64,000 nt of DNA from Eleusine coracana subsp. coracana (Eukaryota > Streptophyta > Magnoliopsida > Poales > Poaceae): positions 13,155,501 through 13,219,500 of the forward strand of contig CM064427.1 in assembly GCA_032690845.1 (NCBI GenBank), written 5' to 3'. Every line of letters begins with the position of its first letter. Positions within the stretch are counted from its first letter, which is position 1. The notes beneath the pieces were generated by a model, which was not told the DNA's origin, did no database searches, and was given only the letters and a program-made list of their open reading frames with translations. The position numbers were made by a program, and so were the translations under genes. This document shows positions 11,978-24,035 of this stretch, piece by piece.

Positions 11978-13225
11978 TTATTTAGACTCCTCAATGATAT
12001 GGTCCAGGTAAGTTGAAGAGCTAGACGAGAACACACATGTGTAGTAACCACAATGCACACTTTCTGGTATTTGCTTATAGCACTATAAATTAGAGAACAC
12101 AAGTTCATTACATTTATAATAATTATATGAATGGATAGTACGTTAAGGACGTGTATGAGATGTATATAAATCTTACCCAAAACTTATGACGGAAGTACAT
12201 GTGCTTTTTCCTTGTAGGATGACATGGACCTCCGGCTATGACAAATTTCTCGTAAGCATTAAGCGATCGATAAAAGCGTATCGTTAGATGATATTAATAT
12301 CATCAAACCATACAGATGTAGACCAATTTCTTACCAATCTATGAGTTGCACAATGTCGCTGTATAATTTCTTGTCGTAGTCCAGACTATCAAGCACTAGA
12401 AGGTACCCTTCTTTGGGAAATATCATCAGATAGATTCAATGATCGCTACAACAATGTTGTCAACAAGTTAATTACGATTGGATTTAACTTTAACATATAA
12501 TAGATGATGAAAGTAGTAGTTGTCCAACTTACTTGAAGTTGTAGGGGGCCATAATGCATTCTCTATCATGCATCTTCAAGTACCAGTCACATAAATAATT
12601 AATAACTTCAGTCCTTGCTTTATTTGTGAGAACCGCCTTCATTGCAGTTAGCTCTGCCGATGTCTTATCTGGGTATTTTTTCGGATTTACCTTTGGGTTG
12701 ATCATGCTTTGGTTGATGCGGTTCGGATTGACATAGGCCACCCTCCAATCTTTTCTGTCGGCCCTCTTTCTTTGGAAAAAGAAGTTCATGCTATAAAAAA
12801 AAGGCATAAGATAACATATTGAATTGTGATTGAAATACGAAGTAGATCGAACGCGAAACTTACATGCACCATAAGGTGATGAAGGTGACGTCCATCTTGC
12901 CGAGGCGAAACATTAAGTGGACATCCTCCCAACATAGGGCTAAGATTTGTTCATCGTCTTCTTTGTTGAACACCTCTTTTGGAATTCTACAAGTGATTAC
13001 GATGAACCCTTCCTTCAACGCCATCATGTATCCAATATCGTATGATATGGTCCATGTTGCAGGACTAGTCTCACTTAGCCCTCTTTCATCATTGAGCATG
13101 GGTCGATCAACTATATGTACCATCCATTCATAGCGCATATATATCATAGGCACATATATATATCCATTCATAGGCACATATATATCATAGGCAGCAAGCA
13201 AGAATAAATTTGAGGCCAACAACAA
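11978..13225 (-). pseudogene. Ulp1-like C48 cysteine protease of CACTA-1
   Basis: Five minus-strand exons can be followed: about 13225-12864, 12790-12534, 12445-12335, 12262-12177 and 12063-11978, most with clear GT/AG borders. They give LCWEDVHLMFRLGKMDVTF, then a stretch ending IMAPYNF, then NDH followed by a stop, then IFPKEGYLLVLDSLDYD, then FVIAGGPCHPTRKK, then VHCGYYTCVF. These match the order seen in Ulp1-like (SUMO-protease fold) domains of grass CACTA elements: a His before Trp, an Asp in LDS, and the catalytic Cys in CGYY. The Trp after the catalytic His is replaced by TGA at about 12437, so the copy is dead. In these elements the protease is an accessory protein of unclear role. 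The N-terminal exons upstream were not resolved. Confidence 0.7.
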
Positions 13226-14110
13226 AAACTAGCATCCACATAGGGCAGGAACGGGCGGCAACAACATAGGGATATAAGCATATAACGAGGCATATAACAA
13301 TGAGCAACATAGTCATATAACAAGGCGGCATATGAGCATCAAAATACAACTAGCTAGTATACCATATGAGCATCAAATACAAGTATGACAACAAAGTATG
13401 ATGGCAAAAAGAGAGTACTACGCATCTATATAGTATGGTGGCAATTAGCACAACAGGGAGCACAATAGTGAGATATATCATAGGCAACAAGCAAGAATAA
13501 ATTTGAGGCCAGCAACAAAAACTAACATCCACATAGGACAGGAATGGGCGGCAACAACATAGAGATATAAGCATATAACGAGGCATATAATAGTGAGCAT
13601 TTCCACATAAGCATATAACAGTGAGCAACATAGTCAGATAACAAGGCGGCATATGAGCATCAAAATACAACTATCTAGTATACCATATGAGCAAAAATAC
13701 AAGTATGGCAGCAAGGTATGATGGTAAAAAAAAATACTACACATCTATATAGTATTGTGGCAATTAGCGCAACAGGGAGCATAATAGTGAGACATATCAT
13801 AGGCAGCAAGCAAGAATAAATTTGAGACCAGAAACAAAAAGCAGCATCCACGTAGGGCAGGAACGGGCGACAACAACATAGGGATATAAGCATATAACGA
13901 GGCATATAACAGTGAGCATTTTTATATAAGCATATAACAGTGAGCAACATAGTTATATAAAAAGGTGGCATATGAGCATCAAAATACAGCTAGCTAGTAT
14001 ACCATATGAGCTTCAAAATACAAGTATGGCAGCAAGGTATGATGGCAAAAAGTAGCATCCATATAGGGCAGGAATGAACGGCAACAACATAGGGATATAA
14101 GCATAACGGT
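13185..14110. repeat. tandem repeats of about 300 bp
   Basis: A unit starting TCATAGGCAGCAAGCAAG recurs at 13185, 13479 and 13797 (spacings 294 and 318), with a partial fourth copy from about 14045. Each unit repeats the landmarks GGGCGGCAACAACATAG, GGATATAAGCATATAACGAG and CATATGAGCATCAAAATAC. It lies upstream of the protease gene in CACTA-1 and is probably non-coding; the look-alike minus-strand open frames are a by-product of the repetition. Confidence 0.75.
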
Positions 14111-14249
14111 GAGCATATAACGAGTCATATAACAGTGAGCATTTTCTCATTAGCACAACAGGGAGCATCCATATCAGCATTCCACATTTACAATATAGCA
14201 ACATGTAAACAAGAATGATCAACATAGGGCATATAACAATAGTTATCAC

Positions 14250-14890
14250 ACATAGAGAGACATTACCAGTGACTGAGGGAGAGAGGACGGCTGAGGGCAC
14301 ACCTGGATAAGCTGGACGAGACCGGGTGGAGGTCGCTGGCGACAGAGGTGGCTAGGGTTTAGCAACGCGCGGCCGTCGAGGGAGAAGAGGGGGCCCACAC
14401 GGCGGCCGTTGACGAGGGTAGGAGGAGGAGGGTAGCCCGTGGCGGCGGCGCTCGGGGAGGCCCGGAGCACGATGCGGCGAGGGGAGGGAGAGGAGCACCC
14501 TACGCGGCACTCGGGGAGGCCTGGAGCATGACGCGGCGGCGCTCAGGGAGGGAGAGGGTGGCCCGATGTCGTGACCCTCGAGGAGGACTAGTGGACGATG
14601 CAACGGTGCTCGGGGAGGGAGAGGAGGGCCCGACACGGCGCTCGGGGAGGCCTGGAGCATGATGCGGCGGCGCTCGAGGAGGGAGAGGATGGCCTGATGA
14701 TGCAGCACTCGGGGAGGACCGGAGGATGACGTGACGGCGCTTGGGGAGGGAGAGGAGGGCCTGATGCGGCGCTCGGGGAGGGAGAAGATGGCCCAACGCT
14801 GCGGCGCTCATGGAGGACCGGAGGACGAGGAGGGGGGCCCGTGGTGGCGCTCGAGGCGACGGAGGACAGTGGGCAGCAGCGGTGGAGTTG
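14250..14890. repeat. GC-rich degenerate minisatellite
   Basis: Many copies of CGGCGCTCGGGGAGG, GGAGAGGAGGGCCCG and CCTGGAGCATGATGCGG, out of strict phase. All minus-strand frames read as Pro/Ser/Arg-rich repeats. It sits just upstream of the likely start of the protease gene, where a promoter or 5' UTR is expected. Confidence 0.6.
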
Positions 14891-14964
14891 GGTAGCCTGA
14901 CGACGTCATGACTAGCACCAAAGGATTAGGGTTTGGGCCCCGCCGCGCCCCTGCATATATAGAG

Positions 14965-15050
14965 GTGGTCCCTTTAGCGGCGGGTCACAATGTCAACCGC
15001 CGCTAAAAAGGAATAGCGACGGTTGGATATGTGACCCGCTGCTAAAAATT
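14965..15050. promoter_or_regulatory. internal cluster of subterminal-type motifs
   Basis: TTTAGCGGCGGGTCACAATG, GTCAACCGCCGCTAAAAAG, TAGCGACGGTTGGATATG and GACCCGCTGCTAAAAA lie within 90 bases, deep inside CACTA-1 and between its two genes. A sequence TATATAGAGG at about 14956 sits beside them. They may be regulatory sites of the protease gene, or the remnant end of another element of the family. Confidence 0.4.
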
Positions 15051-15848
15051 ATATTATTCATTCTCTAAAAATTATATTATTCATTCTCTAAATTGTATTA
15101 TTCATTCTCTAAAATTGTATTATTTATTTTAAAGAATTACCAGAGCCTTGTTTTTTACAGAAAGACCCTTGAGTTCATTATTAATTATATTTTAAACCTG
15201 TCTTTTTACACTTACTTTTTTTACACTTAGGCCCTTGTACTTAATAAAAATTAATGTTAGGTCCTAAAAATTTATAGAAACAACCATATACTTTTTATTA
15301 ATTATATTTCAGTACTAATTTTTTTACACTTTAATTCTTGTATTTTATAAAATTACAAATAGGTCCCTAAACCCTTCTATTTTTACTTTTTAACCCTAAA
15401 ACTTCAAACTAGCATAACTTTTCAACCATAACTCTGATTGGGCAGCTTGATGACGTACAAATAGCTCTGCCGCTAAAGAGCTGCCTTTTTTTTAAAAAAA
15501 ATGTATTACTTATTTTCAAAAAATGAACCAAAGCCTTGTTCTTTTGCAGAAAAAACCCTAGAAGTAAATAAAATTTTGTTTTGGTCCTAGATTTTTGCAG
15601 AAACACCCCTACAATTTTTAAAAATTATATTTTTAGTCTTCTTATTTTTTCTTGCACTGTTATTTTTAAAATTTTTGATCACATCTTAAATTTTTGGTCT
15701 CCTCTTACCGTTTCAATAACATCTTTCCATTTAAATAAGTTACATAATCTTTATATTCAAATAAGCATAAATTACATAGAACATAATACAAGGTTCGTCT
15801 AATAAACAATAATACAAGGTTCAAAAATAACATTACATAATGCTTGAG
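15051..15848. other. AT-rich intergenic part of CACTA-1
   Basis: Low-complexity T- and A-rich sequence with repeated phrases such as TTATATTATTCATTCTCTAAA (15050-15110, near-identical short repeats). It probably holds the 3' UTR of TNP2. No gene seen. Confidence 0.5.
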
Positions 15849-18800
15849 TTAGCCTTGAACGACTTTTCCTTGGCAGTGATCGGTGGGCATGTAGGGCATT
15901 CCTCCAGCATAGCAAAGTCTTGCTTCTTTGAGTTCAAACTTTATTGGGTCCATGAAAAATGGCACCTCGTCATATTGATTGTATTTATCTCGATCCTTCA
16001 CATTTTCCACTCCAACAATTCTTTGTTTATCTGGAACCACAACGTATTTCTTTTCGTCCTTTGGATCAAGTACATAAAATACCTGTTCGACGGTCTTGGC
16101 CAGTATCCAAGGCTCATCTTTGTGACCAACATTGTTAAGATCAATGATTGTGAAATCATACTCATCCACCTCTATGCAATTTAGGTGCGTCACCCATTTG
16201 CATTTAAATACGGGAACCTGTAAATTTGCACCGTAGTCTAGTTCCCATATTTCCTTAATTTACCCATAATACCAGGTCTCCTGTTCCTCTTCATCAATGG
16301 CTTCTACTCGAACACCGCTGTTTTGACACTTGCTCTTCTTATCCTTCTGTTGGGTATAGAAGATAAAATCATTGATGTTGTATGCCTGAAAGGTTACCAC
16401 AATTCTTCTCGGACGGTTAGCTAACTTTCTCAATATTTTCTCTTCCACGGACTTGCCACTTGGGAGGTCTAGGGAGCTAAACCGTGATGTGAAACAGTGC
16501 TTGTGCTTGTTTATGATCCATTCACCCGTCACATCCTTGTTGTTGTGGCGGACCTCTAACAGATGTTTCTCAAAGTACAGTCCCACAATCTGCGTCTGTT
16601 GCAATACACTGAAATGTGCTTGGTCCACTCGTTTGAAGTCACGATCAATGAATGATCTATGTCTTTTGGTACCTTTTCCAGATAATCTACCCCCATGATG
16701 AGATAAGGGGAGACCAATTGATCTGCTACCGTCATTAATTTAATTTGAGTAACATTAGATGATCTCCTCAGCTGTGTAGCCCTCGATCATAGAACACTCT
16801 GGATGTGTATGAGTATGTACATAGCGTTTCAATACATACATGAACCTCTCAAACGGAAACATCTGATGCAGGTAAACGGGACCCAATGCAAAGATCTGGT
16901 CAACAATATGAATCATGAAGTGTTCCATCGTATTGAAAAATGATGGAGGGAAGACCATCTTAATGCACATTGTTTCCTTTATGTGGGTCCGTAGGTCATT
17001 TAACTCGTCTTCAGTTATCACCTTCTTCGGTACCGCGTTAAAGAAGTATCAAAGGCGAGTTACAGCCAACCTCAGCCATGGCGATTTAATAGTTCTGATA
17101 GCAATAGGGAGAAACACCAAAAGCTTTACGTGGCAATCGTGAGTGTTGTACCGACTTATTTTTAAGTCTTCCATGTTTACAAGATTCTTAATATTCCATG
17201 AGAAACCTGTTAGAACTTTATTCCCACTAAGGCACTTCCAAAATGTTGTTTTCTCCTCAATCATAAGGGTGTACGCTTCCGGGGGGAGAAAGTACTTTCC
17301 ATTAGCTCTTTCTTGCGGATGGAGCTTTGGTCTTACTCTCATATCTACAAGATCTCTAAGTGCGCTGAGTCCATCCTTTGTCTTACCAGGTTGGTCGAGT
17401 ATAAGTCCGCTGGTACTATCAAATACACCCTTCTCAATATGCATCCAATCGAAGGCATGATTCACTTCCAATTCTTTCCAATAATTGAAATATACAAAAA
17501 AAATAGATTTCTTCTTAAATGGCATAAGACCTTTTGCCTTTTTGACTCCCTTCACCGGCTTTCCAAAAACAACACCGATGTTTTTAACAAGGTCAAACAC
17601 GATCCTGCCAGTGCAACGTCGAGGTTCTATGTCGTTCTCAACTTTTCCATCAAAGTGTCTAGCCATCGCGTGATACCTATGTTTTGCTGGTAAGAATCAG
17701 CGGTTTCGCGTGTACACTAGCTTCTGGGATGCTAGAGGGTACACATGGGATGTATCATCAATGCAAACGAAACATGCCGCCTTTCCTTTGACCTGCCCCG
17801 ATAGCGCCGTTAGTGCCGGGGAATCACTTACCATGCAAAAAATAATTGCTCTGAGCATGAAGTACTCTCTTCGATACTCATTGCATATATGGACCCCCTC
17901 CAACCACAGTTTCTGCAGGTCTTCGAATAATGGTACTAGGAACACGTCTATGTTGTTTCCAGGTTCTTTGGGCCTAGATATAAGAGTGGTCAGTAGTAGA
18001 TACTTACTCTTATGGCATAATCATGGTGGAATGTTGTAGATTGCTAGTATCACTGGCCAAGTGCTATGCGGATTCCTCATTTGACCGAAAGGGTTCATCC
18101 TGTCTGTACTCAATGCAAACTGTATGTTCCTTTCCTCATCACAGAAGTCTCGATGATTCTCATCAAACTTTTTCCACTATGTTCCATCAGCGGGATGTCT
18201 AAGCTTATCGTCCCCCTTGCATGTGTGCCATGTCATCATTGCCGCATCCCTATGGTTGACGAACAAGTGTCTGATGTGATCGACCAAGGGTAAGTACCAC
18301 ATGACTAAGGCAGGAACCTTACTATCATCACTGTCATCGATGATAGAACTTCTTTTCTTCTTTCTTCCCTTTTTGGTATTCTTTACGCCACCATCGGCAT
18401 CACAATCATTGTTCCACTTGTAATGACTGCGTTTGCACCTTGGGCATCTCACAGCGTCCTGATGCTCCTTTCGATATAATATGCAATAATTTGGACACGC
18501 GTGAATTTTTTGCACGCCCAACGAAAGTGAGGAAATCAACTTCTTAGCAAGGTATGTTGTCCTTGGCAACAAGTTGGGCTTTGGCAGCGCATCGGAAATA
18601 AGTTCCAACAAATTCGTGAAACTAGTGTCCGACCAGCCATGCATGGCCTTTAGTTTCATCAGCTCAAGTATAGTACACAACATGATGAACTCTTTACCAC
18701 ATGCATTAGATTCCTCATATAATGGATCCTTTGATGCTTTCTTTATTCTATGAAAATTATCAAGCCCTTTAGTTGTACCGGCATTAATCAACATCTGCGG

Positions 18801-19172
18801 CTTAATATGGCATAACAACTCCTCAACATCAAAATCAGCTTCACCAGGCGACTCCGTCACATCTGCACCAGGCGAATTAATAACCTCGACTTCAACTTCA
18901 ACATGCGCATCAAATTCCATATCAACCACACTGTTCTCACCATGTTTTGTCCATCTTGTGTACCCCTCAGCAAAACCCCTCCGCACCAAGTGTGAGTTGA
19001 TTACTTCTATATCATTCCACAGCTTCTAATTCTTGCAATTAAGATACGGATAATATATATCAGTCGTTCCTTCACGTCGAGCATGTTGTGCGGCCCCTTC
19101 GACGAATTTAGAGACTTCTCATAAAAATATTGAACCCGGTCTTGGTGTCTCGTACATCCAAGATCTATCCAT
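15849..19172 (-). pseudogene. TNP2-type CACTA transposase (CACTA-1)
   Basis: Starts at MDRSWMYE (ATG at 19172). Reading leftward the domains come in the usual order: transposase-associated domain (19172-18930), Transposase_21 core (about 18750-17650, with HACPNYCILYRKEHQDAVRC, the paired-cysteine motif), DUF4218 (about 17500-16760, AFDWMHIEKGVFD) and DUF4216 (about 16560-15900, VVTFQAYNIND and DEPWILAKTVEQVFYVLDP). TNP2 is the En/Spm transposase that binds the element ends and cuts the DNA. Stops occur near 19120 and 19027, and the reading frame changes several times (for example between 18177 and 17945, and near 16750). The partner copy at 61080 is clearly of the same lineage, which makes the breaks easy to see. 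Confidence 0.85.
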
Positions 19173-19794
19173 TACGAGCGACCTTAAACGAGAACCAAAA
19201 AAATATTTTAAATTAAAAAATTAATTACTTATGTGTAACAAAAATATTAAACATTCATTAAATATATATATTGAAAAATAAATTACATAAAGTGAGAAAT
19301 ATTATGTAAGGTAAAATAAAATAAACATCAAATTATTTGTATATATTATTTAACTTTTATCGAGAATTAATAAAAATAAATATCCTTCTTGGCCTAACAC
19401 TTTCTCTCTCTTCTAGTAACCAAACTACATCTAGATTTCTATTGACATAAAAGAGGCTAGGTATAGTAATTGTTTTGTGTAGTGATGAAAATAGATGATG
19501 TATGCCTTCATAAACTTCAACTACAACCCAATAGAACCATACAAATCAAATGAATTTAGCTAATATTTGATGAAAACCTAACAAACTTGAAATGCAAAAT
19601 ACAACTTGATTTCAAAATAATAGCACAAAAAAACATATGGATGAGTTCCTCGTACCTCAGAGAGCAAATTTCTACAAAAAAAAAACAAACTCAAAACCTT
19701 CCCCCTTAATTTTCGTGATTTACCCAAATTTTTGGGCTGCCACTCTTCAAGTGAAACAGGGGAGTTGTCCGAACGCGCTTATATAGGCCGGACA

Positions 19795-19985
19795 TTTTAT
19801 AGCGGTGATTGACAATGAAAACTGCCGCTATTATGCCCTCTATAGGGGCGGTTGATATTGTCAACCGCCACTATAAACAATGGCCATTTATAGCGGCGGT
19901 TGACAATGTCAACCGCCGCTATAGGGTGGTCTTTAGTGGCGGGTTGAACCGTGACAGGCTTCCAAGGTCCTATAGCGGCAGCCCA
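19795..19985. repeat. CACTA-1 5' subterminal repeats
   Basis: Palindromic copies of GCGGCGGTTGACAATGTCAA, with a 35-base near-perfect palindrome at 19889-19923 (only the centre base breaks symmetry). Expected binding array of the element's own proteins. Confidence 0.8.
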
Positions 19986-20015
19986 CATTGGACCGCATCG
20001 CGTTGTGAGAGCCAA

Positions 20016-20397
20016 AATTTCATGCTTTAGATTGGGCGATTAGGCATGACCTGTTTGAACTTTATAAGGACACCTATTTGGTAGAACCTCTATATTAAGC
20101 GCGCACATCTAGAATAGCGATTGTCGATATCCTATTTGGAAGAATGCCTGTGATTTGTAGAGACCCACCCTGACTCACTTCGGTTGTAGGCAGTGTTTTC
20201 CTAAACAGTTTTGCATATGTGCAGCCCTAGTCAGTGTTCTGAACGACCCGTCTAATCCGTATAAACAGAACTTGTTTAACATGGCTTTTGACACTGGTTA
20301 GGCTGTCTATGCCATGTTTTGGCGATGGGAGAGAGAAGAGCGGTGATATTTGACTATTTTAATTAGTACTAATAATTTATCATTTACTTTCCTCATA
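20016..20397. other. unassigned spacer
   Basis: Short host-like sequence between CACTA-1 and the next Helitron; no gene or repeat end recognised. Confidence 0.35.
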
Positions 20398-22548
20398 TCT
20401 ATATCTACATATATATAAAAGACGCAACCCACTAAGAGTCATAAGTTCTATTTTTCTTCAACCACGTTGAGCCACATCACCTCAAAATTTTGGTCCATCC
20501 GATTCCTCCTTTGCATTGATCCTCACCGTCCACAGTCGCCTCCTTTGCATTAATCATAATTACAACCTAAGCCTTCTTAACCACAGTCGCCTCCATTTTC
20601 TCATTGATTACCATTTGATCCCAGCTTTATACCGGCAACGTTAGCTAGCTGAACCATCATTATGCTTATGGCCTCTCACAAATTACCCTCCTAGTGACCC
20701 TTTTCTTTTTCGCCACATGCATGCCATATAGCTGCCTGTTGATCCTTCTTACTTGCGAAACATGCATGCATACAGAAACTGTCATCATTGAATGAGAATC
20801 AATACACAGATATTTTCTTTTCCTATCGATTCGCCACCATTGAAGAAGAATCAATGAACAAACGTTTTTTTTTCTTTCAAATCCTCCCCCACTCAGACAG
20901 CTCACGAGTTTACCTTTAAAATCCTGGCTCACCACAGCATCTGCCCCATCTCCCTCTGATCGTTTCCCTTCCATGCGCCTGCAAATTGCCTTTGCTCGCT
21001 GTTAATCCTAATCCCCTCGCCACTATCAGCCAGTTTACAGCGACATCTCCATGCAAGCTTGACAATGATGAAAGCTCTCCATCGCCCGCTGCAACCAACA
21101 TCATGTTCAGTCTATTGTTTTCGTGTCAGTGTCTCCCTCCCAGCGCATGGAGCCATCGAGCGTTGTCTCTGAGACCTCAAAGCAAGAATGGCTTCCGGTC
21201 CGTTTATTTCACCAGTGTATTCTGATGCCTTTGATTAATCACACCTCCTATCAGTTATCATTTTTTTGGATTAGTGTTATGCGGTGAATCATTCGTCCAT
21301 GTTCATTTCCAGTATCGAGCCAATTTATCTTTCATTTCTTTACTTCTGTACGGGCAGATCCTACATAGTAGTGTGCTGCTGCTGATTTAGTAGTAAAAGA
21401 TAAGAAACTCTTTGTGCTGGGCCTAAGAGCTCTCCTTTCGTTGTTTGTTTTGGCTCACAATCACTGAATATTACGGGATCATGTTTGCAGGAAAGTAAAA
21501 ATCCCTCTTGACATGACAAATTCTGTTTTCCGGTAATGCCCCTTTTTGTTATTATTGTTTGTTGATAAATCTTATTCTATATTTACATTTCATCTTCTTA
21601 TTTTCTGCCTAGATCTAATTCTTTTCCAAATTTTATTTTCACTGCAATATTGAACTTAAGAACACACCCAATGGTGAAAAGTTCACTTCACCGACCAGCT
21701 TGAGTCATGATCCTGATAGCAATATTGCTGCTTAGTGAGGCAACCACTATGATCTTTGCATTTATGCTCAGATTTTCGATACAGTACTAAGACAACATTT
21801 CATATTCTTGCATGAGTTTGGATCAAATTCATGTGGTCTTTCATTATAGATGATGCCCGTTAAGATTTTTTTATTGCCATATAATCCAGTTATGACTTCA
21901 TTTCTTTGCCATTCTTATCATGGCCACACTCTTAGATATACCTTTTCAGGGCTATGATTATCATATCATGCCATTGCCTAACAGTTTCCCAGAATAGTTA
22001 CTTTGTTTCAATGAGTGTTTTCAACGCCACCTTTTACATTAATAATGACTACAGTTTATTAAAGAAGGATGGTAATTTGTATAATCCTAAGGCAATTTCT
22101 TGAATCCTCTTATATTTTATTTGCCATAAATTGGTATTAGCTATATGAGTGATATGAGTCTTTCGTGATTATCCCCTTTTCTACAAAATATGCTATTTGC
22201 TAAAAACTATGTACGAACTCAAATAAAAGTTTAAATATGATTATTATTGGAAATTTTCAAATCCTTCATGGTTGTCAAATTGTGGGATTTAATTTTACTT
22301 CTTACTGGCCTGAAAAAGAGGGAAAAAAATGGTTCTTGACATTGTCATGGGAACTGCCAATCTCTTTCCTTAACCACGCTGATAAATGACGTTTTTCCCT
22401 TGATCTATGTTGTACAATTTTACATTAGTTACTGACTACACTCCCCAATTGTTTACCTTGCTTTGCTGATCAAATAGGAGTACTTTACTCATTCAGCAAA
22501 ACAATAGTTTTCAATTATACTGCAGCAACGCGCGGGATAATCAACTAG
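20398..22548 (+). mobile_element. Helitron, non-autonomous
   Basis: Begins with TCTATATCTACATATATATA (or 6 bases later, TCTACATATATATAAAAG) and ends GCAACGCGCGGGATAATCA plus ACTAG at 22548, before T. This is the usual TC...GC-rich hairpin...CTAG structure of rice and maize Helitrons, though the left half of the 3' hairpin is decayed. No Rep/helicase. Internal sequence has intron-like AT-rich text and short open frames (for example 20916-21225) without recognisable family. Confidence 0.55.
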
Positions 22549-24035
22549 TATTTTTAGAAGATACAATCCATCATTGTTTTCTATTTCTCTCAATTGGCAG
22601 GCAGCCAACGTCACGTAGAAAATCTGAGCCGCTACTTTTGCCAAATTACCTTGCTTGCGGCCCCCAAAAGTGTACAGAAGGGAACAAACTAATGCCCAGC
22701 GCCTTGTCCTGCCAAAAATAATATCACATGCCCACCGCAATTATAGCCTTCAATTGTCCTCCTGCAATCTTCTCCAACAGAGCTATCACAGGGTGGTTAA
22801 TTACACAAATAGCAGTCAATGCCATTTTCTGTTGTCTCTGCTTTTCCTCTCCCTGTGCGATGGTAAATTCCCCTCCACCAAACGTACAAATGCAACACTC
22901 GCGAGTCGCTCCAATTCTCAGTCAGCAAGAGAAGAGACGGTGCTCCTTTCAATTTCCTCCAGCCATGTATATTCCCATTCCACACCCTGGTATATATGCA
23001 GTGTCATGGATCATCTTCAACTACAACACACTTCGGATCATTCACTTACCTCATGTTATGCTCCTTCCTTCACCGCCACCTACTATTTTGAGCAGAACAA
23101 CACTCCTTTACATATAGATGAATGCAACTGTATATCGAACCAAACTTTATTTCCCTCTTACTTTCCTTGTTTTTTTTTGTATCTGTTTTTGTTTGATTTT
23201 AGAACATGTTCATTCTTTGCTTCTTGCAGCATGTCAAACCAAGGTAATTCTGTTTGCTACATAGCAAGAAGTGATATTCCTTTCCAGAAAGGGAGAATAG
23301 GTTGCGAAATGTTCACTCCTTTGTTTGTCTATCATCATGTTATCTTTGTTCCCTGTACATTATTTTATCTAATTTTTGTCATCACACAATCTATTATCTT
23401 CTTATTTAAAGAGAAAAAGAAGCCATCACGTTCACTCAAGACCATGAAATTACCACGTTAATCTAAAAAAGAGAAGCGCTAGACCGTTGGATTTTATGAT
23501 GATTTCACGGTCTAGATGAGTCCAAATATTCATAAAGTTTGATATAAAAAATAATATCAAAATAATGTTTTATTGGTATTATACGACTCAAACTCTTTTA
23601 GAGAGTTCACCGTGAGAAAAAATAGACACTACCTCATCAATCCATCGTGAACAAGATAGAGTAGAAAATTATTAAATAATCCTAACTTTGCAATCTAAGA
23701 GTCAGCCATGAATAAATAAATTTCCATCATAATCCGTGTGTAGTATTATTGTCAACTGAATTCAAAAGAAGAAAAAACTAGAGAAGCACTAGCATACGGC
23801 ATTCGCCCATGCACCGTGGATTAATTAAATCAAATAATATAATTGATATGCCTTCCCGTGGAAAGCTCTCGGTTTGCGTATATGGAGCGTTAGCTGCCAA
23901 GGTTGTCAGCTTTTCAGAGTACAAGAACAACTTCGCTAAGTGTAAGAGCCTCACAACACAACAACCTATAGGATCAAAGGAGAACATGTTGACGCAAGGA
24001 GGCAAGATCCAATGACATGTGGCATATTCAAGGGT
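22549..24035. other. unassigned sequence with one long unsupported frame
   Basis: The plus strand is open from 22655 to 23461 (268 codons), but the translation is rich in Ser, Cys, Phe and His, has no recognisable motif, and overlaps other open frames. I see no codon or homology support and do not call a gene. The rest is AT-rich. Confidence 0.3.

Larger units (their letters stand above)
11205..20015 (-). mobile_element. CACTA-1, two-gene En/Spm element
   Basis: The element has subterminal arrays of AGCGGCGGTTGAC and its complement at both sides (11220-11440 and 19795-19985). It carries a TNP2 transposase pseudogene (15849-19172) and a Ulp1-like protease pseudogene (11978-13225), both on the minus strand. 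The 5' end is therefore on the right. The left terminus is a decayed CACAACAATAAAAACGG (CACTACAATAAAAACGG-like) at 11205. I could not find a clean terminal repeat on the right, so that edge is approximate. It belongs to the same family as CACTA-2, which starts at 56154. Confidence 0.7.

Noticed and set aside
13350..13971. Paired hydrophobic minus-strand open frames resembling a small membrane-protein family
   Set aside because: They are the same tandem repeat unit read twice; no start context or conservation beyond the repeat.
13185..14110. CRISPR-like array
   Set aside because: Units are about 300 bp and diverged, with no short repeat-spacer pattern.
14246..14811. Minus-strand open frames rich in LPERRR and PSAA
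   Set aside because: They come from a GC-rich minisatellite read in different phases.
22655..23461. 268-codon open frame as a protein gene
   Set aside because: No recognisable motif, low-information composition, overlapping open frames and no matching gene context.
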